DNA of 64,000 nt. Origin: Zeus faber (lineage: Eukaryota; Chordata; Actinopteri; Zeiformes; Zeidae). The position numbers and the translations under genes were made by a program. The stretch covers positions 29,404,708 through 29,468,707 of the forward strand of contig OY482848.1 of the NCBI GenBank assembly GCA_960531495.1. Reading direction: 5' to 3'. The notes beneath the pieces are model-generated. The model was given only the letters and a program-made list of their open reading frames with translations, made no database searches and was not told where the DNA came from. Of the stretch, positions 22,001-33,500 are shown piece after piece. The first letter of the stretch is position 1; every line of letters starts with the position of its first letter.

Positions 22001-25000
22001 GGTTTTTTATTAGCCATATCCCTTCGACAATGAACAATCAAGGCCTTGGTTAGCTTGTTTGCTTACTTGTCCGTAAGTCACTTGTCACAGTGGCAGCAAT
22101 ACAGCAGACTGGTGGAAATGACAGATGACTCTCCAGACATGAAACAAATTGTTTAAAGGTGCAGTGTGTAGAATTTAGTAGCATCTAGAGGTGAAGTTGC
22201 AGATCACAACCAACTGAAAATGTATTTCCATGGTGGTACAAAATGGTGGCCTCCATGGCAGAGATGTTGGCCGCAAAAAACATGAAAAGGCCCGCTCCAG
22301 AGCCAATGTTTGGTTTGTCAGTTCTGGGCTGTAACTGTGTACCTGTATGCTATGCAGATAAAAATGGCTAATCCTAAAGTAAGGAAAGCACAATTCTTTT
22401 TTTCATGGGATTATACACTAAAACACTGGATACACTGGATATTAAATTACATTACTGCCAAGTCCGTTCTGTAAATTCCACACACTGCACCTTTAATTCA
22501 GTCATAAGGTTAAGATCTAAATTATGGCATTGCTGTTCAAACAGCACATTCGTGTCATGGCTTGCAAGTTCAGTGTTGTTCAATCTCTATCAAAGTATCT
22601 ATCAAAGGAAGAACCATGAGAGATTGAAAGATGAAAGAGAATTGGTAATTGTGAAGTTTTATTAGCATTCACTCCTGAAGTGCGGAATGCTTCTGCACTG
22701 TTTTGCAAGGCAAGAACTTGTGAGCAGTTAGAAGAAGCGTTTGGAATGTTTTGTAGTTAAAGAGATATACAATGTTATTCATGCTGAACCTAGTAGGAAA
22801 GCTGCTGTGCTTATTTCACAATGGCATTCAGAAACCACCAAAGCATTTAGAGAAGCCCTTCTCATTATGAAAGTGACAAGGTAAAGGGTCAATGAGTCAC
22901 AAAAAGGTAATATTACGTGTAGGAAATAGCATTTAAAAGGTAGAAAGAGACAATAAATGATGAATGGGAGTGTAAAATATATGGATTTTTTATACATTTT
23001 GGCAATGATTTAAGGCAAATGATTAGAGGTTGTTTTTTTTTTTTTGTTTTTTTTTAAGATTTATTTAACTATTTATTTAAACTCTATAATAACTATATTA
23101 TTCCAACTTGCACTCAATTATACTTTTAAGTCGTTAAATAGCCTATTCACAGCTTATTTTGTCTGTAGAACCACTGGATACACTAATGAGGTTGTTTTGT
23201 ATAGGCACGTCTTGCATGGAGCCAGCAACATTACGTGCCAAGATGATGGAACATGGAATGCATCAGCACCAGAGTGCAAACGTATGTACTGTAGTTTTTT
23301 CTTTATGTGGCAAACCTAGCTACACCATTCCCAATTCACGGGGGGGGGGGGGGCACCTATATCGCACTTACAAACATGTGCAGGTATACCAAATAAGGTA
23401 CCACGGTCAGTGTGGGTCCAATTGCCATTAACAGAGCAAAGAGGAAGATAACAAATAGAAAATCTGACTCCCACGACAAGTGGAACCCCAGGTTAGGTGC
23501 TAAATGGAGCCTCTAACAAATGTGATTGCCAATCATAAATGATAAAGCAAATTGTAAAGATAAACCCACTATATGGCATAAAAATAAACACCCAAACTTA
23601 CCAAGTGCACCACCACAAACCAAACACTATTAAATGTGACTCCACCACACCAGCCTACTATGTGCCTGGAAACTGCCACCAGCCGTGGTACTAGAAAGAG
23701 AAGAAGAGGTTAAAAGCAGGACTCAGGAAGTATGTTAAAAACTAGTTAAAGATGATGTAATGCTAAGAAAAATTTCAAATGAAAAAAAAACAGAGCACAA
23801 TTAGTTAAATCCAATTATTATTTGACCTTCAACAACAACATTAAAATTGTTAAAAGTACAATACCTCAGGCATGTCCATTAAGACTACATTCTGCAGACC
23901 TGGGCTCAGAATAAAATATTTACTGGAAAGATCAAAATAGACGAGCCATAAGTATCATCATCATAAACTTTAAACAATATTTTGCATAAAAGTCTTTCTC
24001 ACCCACTACTTGTCCGGCACATGGCTTGACACAATCAGGGGAAGAAGACCCACAGGTGGAGGCTCTTATAAGCCTCCAGTGCAAGAGGTTGCTGCTGGGT
24101 TTGAACTCCCACTGTTTATATTAATTTAAGAAACAGTGATGCATGAGATAAATTATAAAAATGTGATACAAATGATCTGTATTTCTTCCCATCTCTTCCT
24201 TTATGCAAGGAATTAAATTACATATGTAAAGTTGCTGGACCACATTAAATATTGAAACACTAATTATGTAATTAACTAACTCAACCAGCCCAAATTCTAT
24301 CATATAACCCTTCTTTCCCAGGCTCTCCCTACCCTATAATCAAATTTAAGGCACTGGTATTGGCCTACGGGGTGTTTCACGAGTTAGTGACCACACCACA
24401 ACAGATAGATTGACTTGTAATTGACTGAAGATAATATGCAAAATACAAAGTAATAGAAGATACAAGATGATGGTGATGATGGGTAAGAAAAGAGATGGTA
24501 AAGGTATGATGTCGGTGAATTGGTGCTTCAGCATGGTGGTAGGTGGAATGATGGCTGGCGAGCTTAATGAAGGATGGAACACCAGAGGCCTTGACGATGA
24601 GGAAAAGAATCTGAAGGGCATCAGGCCTCAGCTGTGTCCGTGAATCCCCATCGTAGTTCCCAAGAGATGGAAAAAAAGCGTGAGAGAGAGAGACATCGAG
24701 AGGGGTGGAGACTGGGGAGGTAGTGGGTTGCGAAAGCTAAGACAACCAAATGATGGGTGGATCTGATGCGTATATGTATGTAAAGTTGATTGGTAATAGG
24801 TGTGGTTGGGGTGTGGTCTCCACTTCCAAACCTCAGTTAATTCTAACCCCATTAAGCGAACGACACCTCAATAACTGCGATTATATCAGATTCTAAACTG
24901 AGTGGTAGTCCATCTTTCATCGGAGACAAAAGACCGACCTCTTCATTTTACACCTGAACAGGTGTCAAAAATGTGACTTGACTAACGGATTACAGTCGAT

Positions 25001-27367
25001 TCCACTATTAACGGCAATTTACTTGTAAGTTGCTTTGGATAAAGGCTTTGCCAAAAGACACTATATGATGCTATGTACTGTCATTTGGGAGTTGAGACTT
25101 GAAATAATTTCTATTTACAACGGATGATAAGGTTTCCGATTTTTCTGCTGTTTCTAATTGCTTTAATTCCAAGTAATTATGGATTTACATCTTGATTAGA
25201 ACTGGGTCTAGTTTTTAATTTGTGTCATTCTTGTTTTCTTCCCGTTTTAAACAGAAGTATGGAGCAGTATATCAGGTTTGATAGATATGGAAACATGGAA
25301 TAGAAAAAGTGAAAAGTAAATTACCTTTAGTTTTCTGTCTTCTGATTCTCTTGACCTTTCAGTTTTCTACAGCCTTATTCTGGAGACATCGCAGATGTCA
25401 AAGTCAAATGAAATATCAAATGTCAGAGTGAACTACTGTACAGTATATAGATTTTACTATGGTGTGAGTGGGAAGAAGTAATGTTAAATTCCATGTTCCG
25501 TCATTTGTCTTCCAGCGGTGACCTGTGGCCCAGCTCCGAAGCCACTGTTTGGGTTTATTGTTTATGACCGGAAAATCAGTGGCAACACCACACAATTTGG
25601 ACTTGGGGGCACATACAAATGTTCACCTCCCTTCGCACTCATCGGCAACAAAAGAGGGGAGTGTACCAGCTCCGGAAAATGGACCGAGCCACCGGTGTGT
25701 CAAAGTATGTGGCAAAGCTTGTAGTTATAGTAGTCATAATTAAATGATCCTTGAAATGAGGCTTCTTAGAGGCCAAGGCAACAACCACAGCTAGGCTGTA
25801 CTATGCTGTAGTCTCAAGTGTACATACTCTGATTGATGGCCTTTGTGCCCCTGTGATCCAGTGGTGACCTGCCCTCCACCTCAGCCCATTGATCATGGCT
25901 ATATGTCAACGGACGCGCAGAGAGATTTTGATTTCATGGAGATAATCAAATATGACTGCCATGGAGACTACGTCATTGACCAAAGAATCGATGTTGTGTG
26001 TCAAGCAACGGGACAGTGGTCCGAGAGGCCTGTTTGCAAAGGTGTGGCCAATCTTGTTATTGAAAGACTTGTGTTCTTAAAAATCAACATTATCACAATT
26101 CACAATTCCGATGCATGCTGAGAACTCACACATTCCTGTTCTTGAGGAACGTAAATCAAACTGTTCCTTCATCTGTCCCCCTATGGCTTCGGCCTGCAGC
26201 GCCGTGCCTTATAGGAATACAAAGAGCAAGGATATTATACAATGGAAATAAACTCTGGATGGCACAACTGAACAGTCAGAGAATCCGCCACGGTGAAATC
26301 ATCTCATTCTACTGCAAGAACGAGGCCAGGAATTGTGGCTTCGCCGTGCCGACCCAGTGCATTGATGGAAAACTCGAAATCCCACAATGCTTTGAAGGTA
26401 ATCCTTTCTTAACGAGTATGAGTATACATATTTTAATAACAAAGAAAATACTAATATTAATCATTGAATAATAATCACAAAAAATATATAAAACAAAAAA
26501 GAACCAAGACCGTACGTTGTATATACAGAAGGCCGTCACTTATTTCTCATCACACAGACATGTTCAAAAAGGGGGAAACATTTTTTTTTTAATTCTCGTT
26601 AGACCAACCAACGAGCAACAGATGTACAGCCACTCTGATCCTGGGCCCCGATTACCTAGACAAAGGTCAGGTGTGGCTGCTCAAACCACACCATCCCCAC
26701 GTCACAAATATAATAAAATACAATATAATATAATATGATATAATATAATATAATATTTCTTTATATTACATTATATTATATTAATGAAAGAGCTCTGCGT
26801 CTGCATAAAGGGTAAATTTATACTCAGAGACACACAGGCGATAGTGATTTTACAGCAGACCATTGACATGTCATTGTGTTGTAGTATCTTGATGATTTTG
26901 ATGTGTTGATGAAGAAGGAGTCTCCGTTGACGCTGACTTGATTAAAAATAATAGTTTTATTACACAAATCAGCATCAAACCAGACTTTCCATGGATTGTC
27001 TGGGAGAGAACAGGAGCCAGATATATTCTCTGACGAATAGAGTAAAAGACTTTATCCTTTATGTCCGTCCTTTATGCTGGTACAGAGATCATGGAGCTCA
27101 TCTGGTCACAATACATAGGTCAAAGTTCAGCACTTGTCAGACATAAATCTACACATTTCCTCTTCTCTCCTAGCTGGGGGCCTCTTTCACATCCTTTCTC
27201 ATACAGGTCTCTAAATAGACACGTTGTTATTGTCGTTCTCCGTATGACATGAAAGCAACAAAATAGAAGTAACATACGTTAGTAATTATATCATACAATC
27301 ACTATACAATGGGCTCTGATTCTTGAGAGCCCAGGGCCCTCATTCAGACACCTCAGTGTTTAACATT

Positions 27368-27420
<53 letters not shown>

Positions 27421-27495
27421 TCTTTTCTAGAACCCAGCTGGATCAGCTACCAGAGTAGATCAGGATCTCTGCCATCAGAAATCCAGCAGTGCTGA
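19008..27495 (+). CDS. apoh: Apolipoprotein H (beta-2-glycoprotein I)-like, tandem copy B
   Basis: Second five-CCP secreted protein with the same gene structure as copy A. Coding exons: 19008-19077, 20495-20671, 21426-21522, 23169-23281, 25516-25704, 25862-26041, 26200-26397, 27431-27495. The phases run 1,1,2,1,1,1,1, as in copy A, giving 362 residues. Exon 1 is a signal peptide (MHRPLALILLCLSVFFIVVT). Exon 7 has the same length as in copy A (198 nt) and keeps RIRHGEIISFYC and IPQCFEG. The stop follows directly after the final Cys (SEIQQC), as in the human protein. Oddities: exon 4 starts with three extra residues (TTG) before the conserved YTNE, the CCP5 loop is NEARNC with fewer lysines than copy A, and a (TG)22 tract sits 14 nt before the last exon. 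The copies are clearly diverged, so the duplication is not recent. Confidence 0.92.
19849..20250 (+). mobile_element. Tc1-like transposon, 5' fragment
   Basis: Starts with CCGATCAGCCACAACATTAC and AACCACTGACAGGTGAA, the inverted-repeat end of a fish Tc1 family. It continues with a decayed transposase segment (GGATGACTGGGTCAAAGCAT, GTCTTGTGGGGCGTTCTTG). The terminus is the reverse complement of the end of the 5834-6127 fragment, so both belong to one family. Intron 1 of apoh-B. Confidence 0.75.
20890..21330 (-). mobile_element. LINE ORF2 C-terminal fragment with zf-RVT-like motif
   Basis: The minus strand encodes CDLCGLEEETVHHLFYRC, a C-x2-C...H-x4-C zinc motif typical of the C-terminus of L1/Tx1-type LINE ORF2. 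It is preceded by ICRKVTQRGNKTDLR and followed by a hydrophobic tail. Only this end survives, in intron 2 of apoh-B. Confidence 0.6.
21899..21942. repeat. Perfect inverted repeat (19-bp arms, 6-nt spacer)
   Basis: 21899-21917 is the exact reverse complement of 21924-21942 around GTACTT. It lies in apoh-B intron 3, with no transposon ends around it. Confidence 0.97.
22153..22496. mobile_element. MITE with TTAA ends
   Basis: 344 bp bounded by TTAAAGGTGCAGTGTGTAGA on the left and the inverted CACACACTGCACCTTTAA on the right. TTAA at both termini fits a piggyBac-like target. Contains only non-coding sequence. The family is widespread in fish from memory. Intron 3 of apoh-B. Confidence 0.75.
23340..23353. 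repeat. Poly-G run
   Basis: About 13 consecutive G, 60 bp after apoh-B exon 4. Possible G-quadruplex or sequencing slippage site. Confidence 0.8.
23420..24300. other. apoh-B intron 4, first part, no element recognised
   Basis: No coding signal. A GGGTTTGAACTCC box near 24095 resembles a tRNA B box and may be a SINE remnant, but no A box partner was identified. Confidence 0.35.
24830..25080 (+). mobile_element. L2-type LINE 3' tail remnant
   Basis: GTAAGTTGCTTTGGATAAAG at 25027-25046 matches the conserved 3' UTR segment of the L2 at 38771-40425 (GTAAGTCGCTTTGGATAAAA). The upstream part shows no readable RT. Intron 4 of apoh-B. Confidence 0.5.
26712..26785. repeat. AT-rich (ATAAT)n-like simple repeat
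   Basis: Imperfect TATAA/ATAAT pentamer units in apoh-B intron 7. Confidence 0.8.
27373..27416 (+). repeat. (TG)22 tract beside apoh-B exon 8 acceptor
   Basis: 22 uninterrupted TG units end 14 nt before the first base of the terminal exon. Only CTGTTCTTTTCTAG separates them. In the transcript this is a UG repeat in the polypyrimidine/branch region. Confidence 0.97.
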
Positions 27496-27590
27496 GAATC
27501 CATTGCGTGGTGCGGAGTCTGCATTCATGTAATGATGCCGTTGCACCAACTGTAAAGTCGGGTGTATGTTCCTGCTGCACTGACCCATTC

Positions 27591-27596
27591 AATAAA
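27591..27596 (+). other. Candidate poly-A signal of apoh-B
   Basis: AATAAA 96 bp after the stop codon on the sense strand. Confidence 0.6.
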
Positions 27597-27755
27597 TACT
27601 TTCTCTTCTCTGCATGGCTGTACAATAATGTTGAATTGAATGACGTGTTTTTTAGTTACCAGACCAACCGATAACGGTAGAGCGCTAAAGGAAGCCATTA
27701 GAAATACAACTACATCAGCAAATTAAAGGTGTTTCCTTCCGAACTCAGACCTCTG

Positions 27756-27791
27756 TGCCCTCCCACCCAAAATTTTCTGGGTGGGAGGGCA
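27756..27791. repeat. Inverted repeat (14-bp arms, 8-nt spacer)
   Basis: 27756-27769 is the exact reverse complement of 27778-27791. The arms are GC-rich (TGCCCTCCCACCCA). About 160 bp downstream of the apoh-B poly-A signal. Confidence 0.95.
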
Positions 27792-28256
27792 TTTCCCATT
27801 TCTAAGACCCATTCTGCATTAGTTTGGAGGTTTTTAAAATACCTACTGTATGCTCCCAAGCTCCCTCCAACTTTGAAATGCTACACCAGTATTCACTGTT
27901 GTTTTGTCACAGGTTTTATCATTGGCTTGTTCGCCTTAGAATTTGGCTTTTTAGGTTTCGTAGCAGAGGGGTCTTCTGGTAGATGAATGCTGTCATTCAA
28001 ATTTATAATAAATCAAGACTCCAGGTCTTCTGGAATCTTGACAGAAGCTAAAATATTGCCCGCCTTACACCAATCAGGTTTAAAGTGGAAAAACAACATT
28101 TTTGTATCGATAGACTCTCACAGTATACACATAGTATGATATGTAGCTATGATTTCATAACCACAAAAAATCTTGCTACCAAAGCAGCTTTGAATACCGT
28201 ACAACTCAGCTAAAAAAATACTGTAATTGAAGAACTGGCGCCACAGAATATGACCA

Positions 28257-28291
28257 TTCTTGACCCTCCTTGTGTCAAGTAGGGTCAAGAA
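28257..28291. repeat. Inverted repeat (11-bp arms, 13-nt spacer)
   Basis: TTCTTGACCCT at 28257-28267 pairs perfectly with 28281-28291. The weakest of the fold-backs in this window. Confidence 0.85.
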
Positions 28292-30354
28292 GGATAATGT
28301 ACGATTGAAAATTTGAAAAATCCAGTGACAGTAACCATCCATGAATTGAAATTTGTCCCTTTAGTAGTTTACTAGTACTCGATTTCGATTGATCATAACA
28401 TTTAAATCAAATTTAAAGTAAAAAAAATATATAAATGTTTTGTCTTTGTGAACTCTTGGTCTTTCAATAGCAATGATATGGATAATTGTGCTGGAGCAAA
28501 TCGGTGGCCTGATGGTGTGAATCAGTGGGGACTGGGAGTGTGTGGAACTCGTTGGTTCTGCGGGTGCGAGTGAGTGACTGGATGACTTGAACAGGGGCCC
28601 AAAAAGCATTTTCCCCCACACATAATCATGGGAAAAGGAGCGGCTGTTAAACAGTGGATTTTTTCTTTGAGCATCACAACCCCTGCAAAATGACTCATTT
28701 CACTATCAGAATTTGATCCATTCAGTCCGATAACATTTGGAAAGTCAAGAAGTGCCGCGCCATTCAATTATTTTATTCCATTCAAGTTAGCGGAGGGTTC
28801 AACCGGAAGTTACCTGGCTTGGCCAGTGGAAGTCTCCGGTGCGCATGCTCGGAAATCTTTAAAACTCTTTATTTATTTTGCTGTCGAACACCTGAAATAG
28901 AACAAGTGAAGAAACACATTTGAATATGTTCAGCGTAACTTTATAACTTTCCAGAATCTCATTAATGTTTCCAGGACATGAACACTTGGCTTGAAAAGTA
29001 GTCCATAAAAGTTCAGGATTTCCAGGTTTTACAGGACACGTGGGAACCCTGAACCCTGATAAATGTTAGTGGTGTTGTTAATGCTAACAAAATTATCAGT
29101 ATGGCTAGTGCTAACAGCGCTAGCTGTGTGGCTAATGCTAACGTTTTATTTTCAGTTTTTCAGTTTATTTTTCTCAATCCAGCCAATCAAAGAAGAGGAA
29201 AGCGTAGCAACAGAGCCTATGGGAGACAGCTTGTGGACTGGTAGACAGAAAAATGAAAAATTAAACACAATAAAGAAGAGAAAGGATGTAAGAAAGGAGC
29301 TTCAGGGAATTGTTGCAACCAGCAGAATGTTGTACATAAAGTATGTGCCATTGTCTTACAATATGAAGAAATAAAATGTCTGCCTTTGAAGCTGCTAAAA
29401 CTCAGAGGAATCAGAGTGCAATACATTATGATTGAAGTCCTGCCATGCTTTACCATGTTTGTGTCTGAAGCAACCACAACCCCAAAAAATGTATTTAAGC
29501 ATTAATGATAACTATTCTTTCAACACCACCAGCCTTCATCTCATACCAGAACAGGTACACCAGCATGGCCATGCTGGTCTGCCATCAACTGAACACTTAC
29601 ACAAGCACTACCATCATCTGAGAATGAACATGTCAGAAACATGAGAGGTGAGAGATGAACATGAAAGGAAGGGGCCATGGAACAAGATGGAATATGTTGA
29701 AAACAGGAACATGTTGACGTTAAAACAACATCAGTGATATACAGAGTGAGACGTCATCAATTTTGCGGTGCAATTGTATAATAAGTGTATTGCAATGAAT
29801 TAAAATGAAATATTTGGGAAATTTGACAACTGGGATGCCTCGTAATATGAGATGAGCCATAGGCAACAGCCTTGGAATTCATGCTAATACAAAAAACATA
29901 ATTAGTGAATAGTGAATTTCTTTCCTCCAAATCTTTCATTTATGATTTTCAGTTAATTTCACTCCCCATACTTCTCGTGCACTTTCTGAAGCTGAACTTG
30001 CAGAAATAGTTGATAGCTGTGTGCTTTTGCTGTTTTTTTTTTTTTTTTTTTTGATAACTCATCACCCTGTGTAACTCTTTTGCTTCCTCTTCTCATCATA
30101 TTTGTTTTTCAAGCTGACATGGGGGGGGATGCCAATTGGCTCTCACAGCAGAAGCAATCTGGGAGCACCGGTTTTTAAATGAACAGTTAGTGCTAGTGTT
30201 GATTCGTATTGGTTTTAACAAGAAATAACTCACCACAATCATTACAAATTTAGAGCAAATGTTGGATCAATAATCCTTTTTTTCATTTTCCACTCTCTGA
30301 GACTCAGGTAGGGGCTGCGCATTTATTTAGTAGTCAATTTTTTCTTAATGCGCT

Positions 30355-30359
<5 letters not shown>

Positions 30360-30402
<43 letters not shown>
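30360..30402. repeat. (TA)n microsatellite
   Basis: About 21 TA units, roughly 140 bp upstream of the lectin start codon. Confidence 0.95.
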
Positions 30403-30405
<3 letters not shown>

Positions 30406-30543
30406 ATTTTGCTCAGGAAACGTGCTGCTCTTATTCCTTGATATTGTTCATAAGATCTTAATTACTTTCACAGATGTTTGTATTCTAAAGTAGTTTGTTA
30501 GAATTGCTCAGTGGCCAGACAGACGGAATCCACAATGTTTACC

Positions 30544-33500
30544 ATGGAAGTAGATGACAGCTTAAAGGAGTTTGGGGCCATGAAAGCACACTACCCACCA
30601 GGTAAAAAACATGCAACACAAGTTACACACATACATTGTATGTATTTTGGGAGAAAAAACGACTCGCTGGGACATTCATTACGGCACTAAACAGTCTCAA
30701 TACATCATTGCTTCTTGTCAGACACACAAAAGATTCCTGAACATATCTTATACAGTATACTGTAACAGTCACTGGGATTGGCAAATTGAACCCAAAAGGA
30801 CGACAATGAGACAGACCAAAATGCAAGGAGAGTTCAGTTTACTAGTCAACAGGCAAAGTCAACACCGGTAGATCAGTCAGTCAGGGAAACAAATCCGACA
30901 AGGGGCTGGCGTGCAGGCCAGCAGGCCAAGGCCCAGAAAACAAGCAAGCAGGGTCGAAAACAAGTAGGTCAGGGGAAAAAAACAGGACTAGATAATGCTG
31001 AACTGCTCTGCTAAACACACAAGACAATCTAGCCATGAACGAAGGGAAGAGGACTGGTATATATGCTGAGGGACTAATGAGGGAATAAGCTGCGGGTGAA
31101 GGGAATTAGGAAACTGCATGGCAAGAGGGAGAGACAGGATCTGGAATGACAGGAGAGTTAGAGACATGGCAAATGACCAAAACCCCAATTGCAACAACCT
31201 TATAGTTTGGGGGAATTTGTGAGATATGCAGGTTCATCATTGTATGTTTTTTTAGTGCATGGGTTGAGAGAGAGATGCGTCCGTGCTGCTGCGGTGGCTC
31301 TTGGGTTGGTGTGTCTTCTCCTTCTGGCTGGGTGTGGAGTCCTTGGTTTCCTCTGTGAGTAAAACCTTTTGCTTTTGGATCATGTCACCTAAAATGTTAT
31401 AAGATCTTTATCTAAGTCCTAAAATAGATAAAGACAAACCCATTAAACAAATAACACAAAAAAAGTTATTCTTGAAATTATCAAATGTCTTTGTCATCCC
31501 CCTTTGAGGAGCAAAGACTTAAACCAAACATTTCTGGCACTGGTGATCAATCCCACAGATCAGCTTGGATAAATATTGAACCATTCCTCCTTGCAGAATT
31601 ACTTCAACTCAGTGTGTTGGTGGGTTTTCTCGCATTTCTCACTTTCTGCCACAACACTTTGACTCAGGCATTACAAAACACAATATCCCCAATACTTGAA
31701 CCTTTCTTTGGTAGATGGATTTGTATTTGGGATCATTGTCCTGCCACATGATTAACCTTCTGCTGAGCTTCAGTTCACATACAGATACCCTGATTTTCTC
31801 CTGTAGGATTAGCTGGTACAATCCTGAATTTCCAAGACAACAAAGCAGCTTCACGGTTGGGATAAGGTTCTTATTTGGTAATGCAGTGTTGGGTTTTTGG
31901 ACCTTGAGACCTCCTGGAATATTATCTGCGTTCATCTTTGAGCAAATTTAGCTTGGCGATAGTAACAATGGTGTTGAATTTTCTCAACACTGGTAGAGCT
32001 CAAACTCTTTAGACATCAACTTTATAACCTTTTCCAGTCTGATGAGCATCAACAGCTCTTCTTCTGATGTCCTCAGGTTTTTTAATAGGACAGGGCCACG
32101 AAAATTCACTCCTGAATTCCTGTCATTGAACTGCTAATGATTTTTGCATCATTTTGCTCCCTTTATCTATTCTTAGGACTAAGCTGAACATCTGATTACG
32201 TTTTAGTTCAAAATTATGCAGAATATTTGGGGTTCACAAACTTTCTAGCACCGCTGTACACTCCACCACTTCCGTGTAAGTATGTGTAAATCAGGAGGCA
32301 AAGTAGACAAACTTGCTTTGTTCGAAAAAAAAAAAATACTGTTTTTTTTCTATAACAACATAAATAATGACATTTCATGATCAGTGATTTGTAATTGTAA
32401 ATGTAAAAGGCCTAAAGTTTGATTTGATGTTTGTCATTGTGTTAATGATATGATATGTGAAGTTGAATGACAAAGTGTGCAATGTATTTTCTTTTTTGCA
32501 GATTATGGAAGATTATTAGCTGGAAGAGGGAGCTTTAATAATTACTACAATATAACTAAGGAGGGATACCGGTTAAAGACCAGATACAACAACATTAGCA
32601 TGGAGAGAGACCAGTTACTGGACAGAAACAATGACATTACCAAGGAGAGAGACCAGTTGCGAACCAGAAATGAAGAAATGACAATGAAGAGAGACCATTT
32701 ACTGACCAGATACAACAACATTAGCAAGGAGAGAGACCAGTTACTGGACAGAAACAACAACATTACTATGGAGAGGGACCAGTTACGGAACAGAAATCAC
32801 AACATTATCAAGGAGAGAGACCAGTTGCGGACCAGAAATGATGACATCACCAAAGAGAGAGACCAGTTGCGGGCCAGAAACAATGACGTCACCAAGGAGA
32901 GAGACCAGTTGCGGACCAGAAACAATGACATCACCAAGGAGAGAGACCAGTTGCGGACCCGAAACGATGACATCACCAAAGAGAGAGACCAGTTGCGGAC
33001 CAGAAACGATGACATCACCAAAGAGAGAGACCAGTTGCGGGCCAGAAACGATGACATCACCAAGGAGAGAGACCAATTGCGGACCAGAAACGATGACATC
33101 ACCAAGGAGAGAGACCAGTTGCGGACCAGAAATGATAACGTCACCAAGGAGAGAGACCAGTTGCGGACCAGAAACGATGACATCACCAAGGAGAGAGACC
33201 AGTTGCGGACCAGAAACAATGACATCACAAAGAAGAGAGACCAGTTAAGAATGGATAATGATGGTCTGAGAGAAGAGAGAGACCAGTTGCGGACCAGAAA
33301 CGATGACGTCACCAAGGAGAGAGACCAATTGCGGACCAGAAACGATGACATCACCAAGGAGAGAGACCAGGTGCGGACCCGAAACGATGACATCACCAAG
33401 GAGAGAGACCAGTTGCGGACCAGAAACAATGACATCACAAAGGAGAGAGACCAGTTAAGAATGGATAATGATGGTCTGAGAGAAGAGAGCAACAAACTAC

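Larger units (their letters stand above)
27600..30540. other. Intergenic stretch, no gene recognised
   Basis: No reading frame here resembles a known family. Contains two fold-back repeats (27756-27791 and 28257-28291), TGCTAAC/GCTAGC-rich short repeats at 29060-29150, and a poly-T run at 30030-30052. Confidence 0.5.
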
